Below, in pieces: positions 56,038-64,000 of a stretch of 64,000 bases of DNA. The notes under the pieces were generated by a model. It did not search any database, was not told the DNA's origin, and saw only the letters and a list, made by a program, of their open reading frames with translations. Origin of the DNA: Corticium candelabrum (lineage: Eukaryota > Porifera > Homoscleromorpha > Homosclerophorida > Plakinidae); assembly GCF_963422355.1 (NCBI RefSeq), contig NC_085093.1, positions 1,214,551 to 1,278,550 on the forward strand, given 5' to 3'. Numbering within the stretch: position 1 is the stretch's first letter; each line of letters starts with the position of its first letter. The position numbers and the translations under genes were made by a program.

Positions 56038-57989
56038 ATGGCTGAAAACGACGAAGATGCGGCTGCAGATCAGTCAGATTTGCGTATGACGTTCTTGTCC
56101 GATTATGTGCTCAAAACGTTGAAGCAAAAGTCCGACCGTTGGGCTAAGATGATTTCAGTGGATGAGTCGCGGCAGTTCATCACGGACTTTCTAGATAAAC
56201 CAGAATCATTGATTCTAGTTTTCTATCAGAACCAAACGGGCCAGCTGACGCCGAGCAACGACTTCCCGCCAAGCAGCAAGACGAAATCTGTCTATTTCAT
56301 CAAGAAAGAGCGATCATCCATCAGCAGTCAGAACATAAAAAGCATTTTGACTTTTGGAGATCTTTCATATATTCCTTTGGAGCAGTTGTCTTCCCTCGTG
56401 GACGACGTGAGTGGTCACCATGACAACTTGGGAGCCATTGTGAGTAGCATTTCTTCCTAGGTTTTACTCCCGCTGCTAGGTAACAACAATAATCACGGGG
56501 ACTGGCCTTCAGTAGTAGCGCAAGATGTCATGAGACACGTGCAGGAGCTGAAAAACAGTGTTTACGTTGTGGCGGGGCAAGTGAAAGGGAAAACTCTACT
56601 CCCACTGCCTCCTCAAACGGGACACGTAACTGAAGCAGCGGAGAGAGAGCAGAGGTGTGTTGCATGCTTAGGTGCATGCGCTAGCTCGTGCGTGTGTTCG
56701 TTTAGCGTGTTGTAACTTCAAACTTGCAGTGAGCGGTGCTGGTGATGGTGGGTGCATGTTTGTTGTAGGGTGTCAATTGATTAACGACGTATAAGACAGT
56801 ATGCGTGTTGTTCATCATCTTGGTTATTTGCCTTGATGTGTTCTAGAGGCGAACCCTTTGATAAGAGTGTGATTCATGCCATTGAAACGGTGGTGATTGA
56901 ATGGACTCATCAAATCAGAGACGTGTTGGTGAAGGATTCTTCTCAACCACTCTTGGAAGGTCTTAATCCATCACCGTTTGTTGAGCTGGACTTTTGGGAT
57001 GCACGATACTCTAATTTGGAGTGTATTTTCGGTCAGCTCCAAGACACAAGAGTACGAAAAATGGCTGAACTGCTGGAGAGGACACAAAGCAGCTATTTCC
57101 CTGCTTTCAAGCAAATGTTTATTGATGTGAGAGCTGGTAAGTTGTAGTATTGTTAGGTGTACAACATTGAGTTGCGAGTTGTATAATGTGATTACGGGGT
57201 ATCCACATTACTGGGTATCTATTTCTCAACAAGGGTGAACCTATAATACATACATGAATTAGTAATTAATAGAAAGAAGGTAAACATCAGGAACTGTCAT
57301 GCCCTCAGCCCTATAGCTGGGCTCATGTGCACTACTCAGGAGAGCTCAGGGCCTGCTCCAGGTTTTGCATGAGCACCAGCTTGTAATGCCAACTGAGGTG
57401 TGGGCACCCGAAGTCTTACCAGGTCTTTAGCAGCAGCTGATGGTCAAGTCACAGCACAGCCGGTGGCCACTACCGTCTCCAGTCGAAGACCAGGTACTCA
57501 TTATACTCCTGAGTCGAGAGAGGCAATTGTGTGTGAGTTCCTTGCCCAAGGAAATTACGCCTGTGCTCAATATATACACTAATAAGGCTGCCACAACTGC
57601 AAGCTGTGGACAACAGTAATCTGAATATAACCAACTTTTGCTCAGCAAACAATAAAATAAACTGCTGTAGGTGATGGAACATCTGGGACCTTTTGAAGTT
57701 CATCAAGTTTGTGAAGATGTAATGCTCTTGGGCAAAGAATTCACATAATTGTCTTTCTCAACTCAGTGAGTACCTGGTTGTTTGACCGGGACAGCAATCT
57801 GCTGACTGTAAATCAGAAGTTCATCCGCTGAGATACTGTAAATCAGAAGTTCATCCACTGAGATTCCAGGGACTGATTGCTCATACCTCAGTTGGCTTCA
57901 CATGTCAGTGCTTTTGGAGTACTTGGTCCAGATCAGGAGATTGTCAGTGCAGGCCCAGGAGCGCAGCTCCTTATGTTTGCTGCTTTTGC

Positions 57990-58059
<70 letters not shown>

Positions 58060-59389
58060 TGTGAGTATTAATCATGTCGTTATGCTGCATCTGGTACCTA
58101 GCTCTTGCTGAAGCTGAAGACATCACATTGCACTTGAAGCCTCTTCGTCGTCAATTAGAAAACTTGGAAGAGGGTGACTTTTTGGATGCTGCCCAGGCAT
58201 TAGCACCACTGATGAACACAGTTTGTCTTGTGTGGACAAACTCAAAGTTCTATTGTCAACCACCTAGAATTATCATTTTGCTTCAAGAGATAGGCAACCT
58301 ACTCATTGAATTGGTTTGTAACTTCTAAGTTTACTACCAAGTTGATTTTATATATCTTTCATGTATTAGGCTAGGAACTATGTTGGCCCAGAAGAAATCT
58401 TTCGAATTGAGGCTGATGAAGCAAAGGAGAAAGTGAGTGAGGCATTGAAGACATGTCGCCTCTTTCGTAAACTTTACGACAACCGCAAGAACCATCTAAC
58501 TGATTACTACAAAGATCGGTCGGATGCTGAAGTACGGCTATGGGACTTCGATCCATCACTAGTGTTTGCTCGCTACACAACATTCCTTGGCAGACTGGCA
58601 ACCATGGAAGAGCTTTTCGATACCATTCTAGAGTTTAGTAAATTGGAAAAGATTGATTTTACGGGAATCAAAGGAAGTGGTTTGTGTACCATGGTACAAC
58701 AGCTCTTTGGAGAGTTTCAAGAACATGTTGCTGTGTTTACACAGAGGTCATATGATCCTTTGGACCCACAGAATGGGGTATGTGCAATAACTATATTGTT
58801 GCTGAATGGACACAATAAGCTTAATTTATCTAGTTTGATCTGTTAATTAACTAAATTGAGACTTGGTGAGAACTTTAGTGTGATGATTGTCTTTCATAGG
58901 AATTTGTGACTGACTACAAGCAGTTCTGTGAGAGCATGTTTGATCTTGATAGTCGATTGGCTGCGATAGCTAGTCAGGCTTTTGATGACTGTTCTGGACC
59001 TTATGCTGTGTTCAAGCTTATAGATACATTTGGGTCTCTCATGGAACGGCCACTGATTCATGATCAGTTTGTTCAGAAGATGCCGGCTTTGATAGCTGCT
59101 GTTGACAAACACTTAGATCATTGCAAAGCTTTGTATGACAAGCAAATGAAGCTATTGTCAGGTGAAAATGAAGACATGGTGCCAATGAGAAACAGGAATA
59201 TGCCAGTTGTGGGCGGCACTTTGTCTTGGTCACAGGAGTTGAGAGATCTGGCCGCACAGCCAATCAATAGACTCAAAGGGATGAACCATGGCACAATGGA
59301 GGGAGCAGAGGCTATGACATTGTTTAGTAAATTTGATGAAATGACACAGTTGCTTGTCCAGTGAGTTTGTTTATGTCTATGTTTTAAGT

Positions 59390-59420
<31 letters not shown>

Positions 59421-62400
59421 AGTGTGTTGGTCTGTCTGTCTGTCTATCTGTCTGTCTATCTGTCTGTTTTTGTGTATGTATGTATGTATGTATGTGTGTG
59501 TGTGTGTGTGTATATATGTATGTATGCATTTTTTGTGTAAAATGTATGTATATATCATTATGTATGCACACATGCATATATGGTTGCTTGCCTACTTGTT
59601 GTTTGTAAGGTTGTACACTGTAGGTGTGGCCTGTTTGTCCATAAGTTTTATATTGGTGTTTGTTTGTAGACATGACCAGAAGGTTTATGAAGAGTGGGCT
59701 AGGGGTGTTGATGATGTCTCCAAAATGAATCTGGAACATCCTCTTCTCTTGAGAATGCCAGACACCAAAATCCTTAGTGTCAATTTTGACCCCCAGCTTG
59801 TCTCTACTCTGAGAGAGGTCAAGTATCTGGAAATGCGTGATGATTCATCTAGTAATGCAATACCAAAAGAAGCAGCCTCTATGTTTGCACGCAATGAAAT
59901 GTATCGCAAGTATCTGTCAAATTTGGATCTGACTGTTGCTTGGTATAACAAAATTAGAGAAAGTGTTCTTGATGTTGAGCTGCCACTGATTGCTGATCAG
60001 CTGCATGAGATTGATCAACAACTGGAGCAAGCACTAACGTCACTTACATGGGCGAGTGATGGCGTGTGGGAATACATTGAAGTAACACGAGACAAAGTTC
60101 ATGATCTTGAAACTCGACTGCAATCTGCTAAAAACAATGTAGAGTCAATGTTACAACAGATGGCACAATGGGCAGAGGCACCACTGTTTGATCGTAAGGA
60201 TGGAAAGAAAGATACTTTGTTGGGTCTTGATGATCGAGAGGCAAGACTAGCAACTCGCTATAAAGAATTCAAGACGGCGGGAGAAAAAATTCATCAGTTG
60301 GTGTTTGATAACTTGCAGTTATTCAAGGCAGATGAAACAACAGCAATTTGGAAGAACTATGTGGAATATCTGGATGACTTAGTGCTTGATGGGTTTTTTA
60401 CTGCAATTCATTGTTCGCTGTCTTTCTTCTTGGAAAACACCGATGTCTCAAAGGGATCATTGGTAGCTCCTCTGTTGGAAGCAAAACTGGAGCTTCAAGT
60501 TCCAGATCTGGTCTTCTCACCTTCACTTGAATATGGAACTCAAGATGGATTTTATGAACTTGTTGAAAGTCTTGTCCAGGATGTTTTTCATATAGCATCA
60601 CTTGTACCAAGGGTAGCCAAGCACAGTGGCATGGAGCATTATCAGGCAGATGTTGAAGATATGTTGGAACTGAGCGAGATGAAAGGTGACCTCATGGATC
60701 GATGCCAGAATGTGATTAACAAGGCACTGGAGTTTCGTAACTCTTTTGACTCATACTCATATTTATGGGTTGATGACAGGAAAGAGTTCTTGGAACAGTT
60801 TCTTCTTTATAATCATGTTCTTACAGCTGAAGAAATGGAACAGTGTGGGGAGGAGGGAGTGCCTACAAATCCACCTACACTACAGCAATTCAAGGAACAA
60901 ATCGACACGTATGAGAAAATCTATGTTGAGGTAAGCGAGATGGAACAAATGAGTTTTTTTGACCAGTGGTTCCGAGTGGATGCAAGGCCCTTCAAACAGG
61001 GTTTACTAAATATTGTCAAACGGTGGTCACTGATGTTTAAGCAACATCTTATTGAGCATGTAACACAAAGTTTGAATGACCTAGCTGCATTTGTCAAGAC
61101 AACTGGCAAAGGTTTATCAAAGCAAGTGAAAGAACGAGACTATGAAGGGCTAGTTGAATGCATTGGACATCTAATGGCTGTACGTGATAGGGCTGCAAAG
61201 ACTGACAACATGTTTGAGCCCTTGAAAGAGGAAATTGACTTGTTGAAGACATATGATCAAGAAATGTCAGAGGAAGTGCATACATTGTTGCAGGAACTCC
61301 CAGAACAGTGGAATAACTTGAAGAAGGTTGCCACAACTATCAAACAAACTGTCGCTCCTTTGCAAGCAACTGAGGTGGCTGTCATACGACGCAAGTGCAC
61401 AGGATTTGATCTCAAGCAACACGACTTCAGAGAGAGGTTCCGTAAAGTAGCTCCACTGACATACAACTCAACAGATGTGTATGCTCGACTAGACAAACTG
61501 AACATAGAAGTGCTAGAAATGGAGCAAGAGTGTGAGCAGCTGCAAGAGTCATCTACTTTGTTTGAAGTTAATACACCTGACTACAAGCAGCTAAAGGCTT
61601 GTCGCCGCGAGGTTATTATGCTAAAGCAGCTGTGGGATACAGTTGATTTGGTATGCAGCTGCATTGATGACTGGAAGACAACTTTGTGGCAAGACATTAA
61701 TGTTGAGACCATGGACATAGAATTAAAGAAGTTCATGAAGGACATTCGCACACTTGACAAAGAAATGCGTGCTTGGGATGCTTTCACTGGAATAGATTCA
61801 ACAGTCAAAAATATGGTGACTGCACTTCGAGTTGTAGGTGAACTACAAAACCCTGCAATTAGAGATAGGCACTGGCAACAGCTAATGCAAGCAACCAAGG
61901 TGCATTTCATCATGTCTGATCGAACAAACTTGGCTGACCTTCTCTCGCTGAATCTTCATAACTTTGAAGATGAAGTGAGGAACATTGTAGACAAAGCAGC
62001 AAAAGAGCTCAATATGGAGAAGGTACTGAAAGAATTGGATGCCACATGGTCAACCATGGAGTTTGAACATGAGGAACATGCTCGTACAGGGCTACTGATG
62101 CTGAAGTCAAGTGAAGAACTCATTGAAACATTAGAAGACAACCAAGTGCAGCTGCAAAACATGATAACGTCTAAATACATTGCCTTTTTTCTTGAAGATG
62201 TGTCTGGATGGCAGAAGAAGTTATCTACAGCTGATTCTGTCATCAACATTTGGTTTGAGGTCCAACGGACGTGGTCTCATCTGGAAAGCATCTTTATAGG
62301 GTCGGCTGATATTCGGAATCAATTGCCAACTGATTCCAAGCGCTTTGATGGCATTGATGAAGATTTCAAAATTTTAATGGCTGATGCTGCAAGTACTCCT

Positions 62401-64000
62401 AATGTGGTTGATGCAACAAACAAGCCAAAGCTTTTTGAGAAACTGGAAGACATACAGAGTCGACTAGCTATATGTGAGAAGGCCCTGGCTGAATATCTGG
62501 AGACAAAGCGCCTTGCATTTCCTCGATTCTATTTTGTGTCTCCTGCTGACTTGTTAGATATTCTGTCGAAAGGCAACCAACCGAAAGAGGTAGCTCGGCA
62601 TCTTTCCAAACTATTTGACAACATGGCAAAACTTAAATTTCAAGATGAAGAAGAACCAGGCAAGGAAACAAAGGTTGCAGTAGCCATGTACAGTAAAGAA
62701 GGTGAATATGTTCCATTTGATGCTTCATGTGACTGTGTTGGTCAAGTGGAAGTTTGGCTTAATCGCCTAATGGATACCATGCGTTCTACTGTTCGACAAG
62801 AGCTCTCTGACGGTGTTGTGTCATATGAGGAGAAGCCTCGTCACCATTGGTTATTTGACTATCCAGCTCAAGTTGCTCTTTCTACAACACAAATCTGGTG
62901 GACAACAGAAGTAAATATTGCCTTCAGTCGACTGGAAGAAGGATATGAAAATGCACTAAAGGACTACAATAAGAAACAAGTCACTCAACTTACTGATTTA
63001 ATTGGCATGCTTCTTGGTGACCTGTCAAAAGGAGATCGTCAAAAAATTATGACGATCTGTACTATTGATGTGCATGCTCGTGATGTTGTGAGTAAGATGA
63101 TCCAGCAGAAGGTAGAAAACTCACAGGCATTTCTTTGGCTCAGTCAGTTGAGGCATCGGTGGGATGATGCTCAGAAGCATTGCTTTGCTAATATTTGTGA
63201 TGCTCAGTTTAAATACTCATATGAGTATTTGGGTAATACAGCTCGTCTTGTCATTACACCACTCACAGATCGTTGCTACATCACGTTAACACAGTCTTTG
63301 CATTTGACAATGAGTGGAGCTCCAGCAGGACCAGCAGGAACAGGAAAAACAGAAACTACAAAGGATTTGGGTCGTGCACTTGGCATTATGGTGTACGTAT
63401 TCAACTGCTCAGAGCAAATGGATTACAAATCTATTGGTAACATTTACAAGGGTCTTGCACAAACAGGAGCTTGGGGATGTTTTGATGAATTTAACAGAAT
63501 CTCTATTGAAGTGTTGTCTGTTGTAGCTGTGCAAGTAAAGACAATTCAGGATGCCATTCGGGACAAAAAGCAGAAATTTTTGTTCCTTGGTGAAGAAATT
63601 CGTCTTACACCAACTGTTGGGCTTTTTATTACAATGAATCCAGGATATGCTGGTCGTACAGAGTTACCCGAAAACTTGAAAGCTCTATTTCGTCCCTGTG
63701 CCATGGTAGTACCTGATTTTGAACTCATTTGTGAAATCATGTTGGTTGCTGAAGGTTTTATTGATGCTCGTCTTCTTGCTCGTAAATTTATCACTCTCTA
63801 TACACTTTGTCGGGAGTTGCTGTCAAAGCAAGATCACTATGATTGGGGCTTACGAGCCATCAAGTCAGTACTGGTTGTAGCTGGTGCTCTAAAGCGTGGT
63901 GATCGTGGCCGACCAGAGGATCAGGTACTGATGCGAGCTTTACGTGATTTTAACTTGCCAAAGATTGTTTCTGATGATGTGCCTATTTTTATGGGTCTTA
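56038..64000 (+). CDS. DNAH9: Axonemal dynein heavy chain, beta type (DNAH9/11/17), N-terminal part, partial
   Basis: Motor subunit of the ciliary outer dynein arm. Exons: 56038-56406, 56461-56654, 56847-57136, 58102-58313, 58370-58777, 58900-59360, then one exon from 59670 that is open to the right edge (more than 4.3 kb). The N-terminal tail region (from MAENDEDAAADQSDL) and linker are complete. The AAA1 domain begins near 63240. Its P-loop is GPAGTGKTETTKDLGRAL, followed by NCSEQMDYKSIGNIYKGL, GCFDEFNRI (Walker B) and MNPGYAGRTELPENLKALFR. AAA2-AAA6, stalk and C-terminus lie outside the window. VPDFELICEIMLVAEGF and LYTLCRELLSKQDHYDWGLR are typical of axonemal beta chains; DNAH9, 11 and 17 cannot be told apart here. 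The 965 bp intron 3 holds a direct repeat and a TG tract. Confidence 0.95.
57805..57864. repeat. Tandem duplication of a 30 bp unit
   Basis: Two adjacent 30 bp copies beginning ACTGTAAATCAGAAGTTCAT differ at one base. They lie in dynein intron 3. Confidence 0.9.
57992..58058. repeat. (GT)n microsatellite in dynein intron 3
   Basis: 67 bp uninterrupted GT run about 45 bp upstream of the next exon acceptor (exon starts 58102). Confidence 0.95.
59391..59527. repeat. (TCTG)n/(TGTA)n/(TG)n compound microsatellite
   Basis: TCTG tetranucleotides with interruptions pass into TGTA and TG runs within the dynein intron 59361-59669. Confidence 0.93.

Noticed and set aside
57805-57864. Possible CRISPR-like repeat array
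   Set aside because: Only two adjacent copies with no spacer, inside a eukaryotic intron.

Overview
This is nuclear DNA from a gene-dense, intron-rich animal genome. Introns are mostly 50-150 bp and AT-rich, and genes lie 100-600 bp apart on both strands. An axonemal dynein heavy chain, a GABA-B-type receptor, a receptor tyrosine kinase, CEP41 and the nonsense-mediated-decay nuclease SMG6 together indicate a metazoan. The compact introns and unusual kinase architectures suggest an early-branching animal, most likely a sponge. The species is an inference and I cannot fix it from the sequence.

Layout, left to right. 1-285 (-): 5' end of a medium-chain acyl-CoA synthetase. 787-4383 (-): UQCRC2, core protein 2 of respiratory complex III, 18 exons. 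4621-10134 (-): a class C, GABA-B-like GPCR. 10437-16930 (+) and 17163-23602 (+): a tandem pair encoding a dynamin-like GTPase, a hydrophobic membrane segment and a DSTYK-like kinase domain in one chain. The second copy carries an extra N-terminal helical module and a second kinase domain. 24045-26855 (+): SMG6, here without introns. 27402-29365 (-): CEP41. 30524-38702 (+): senataxin (SETX), 16 exons. 38861-41253 (-): bystin (BYSL). 41377-45885 (+): a membrane-anchored GH31 alpha-glucosidase, 21 exons. 46038-51485 (+): USP36-like deubiquitinase. 51782-55851 (-): a receptor tyrosine kinase with insulin-receptor-like L domains outside and an LMTK-like kinase inside. 56038-64000 (+, runs off the edge): beta-type axonemal outer-arm dynein heavy chain.

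Exon models were built by hand. Each junction was checked for reading phase and, where possible, against the remembered human protein; in nearly every gene all exon phases close. Six introns begin with GC instead of GT, a high share of roughly 135 introns. Mobile and repeat content is small: a hAT transposase remnant in a 3.1 kb intron, two short inverted-repeat elements, and about ten microsatellites dominated by CA/TG.

The genes do not form one pathway. The most unusual locus is the GTPase-membrane-kinase tandem pair at 10.4-23.6 kb. Next are the L-domain/LMTK-like receptor and the frequent GC-AG introns.
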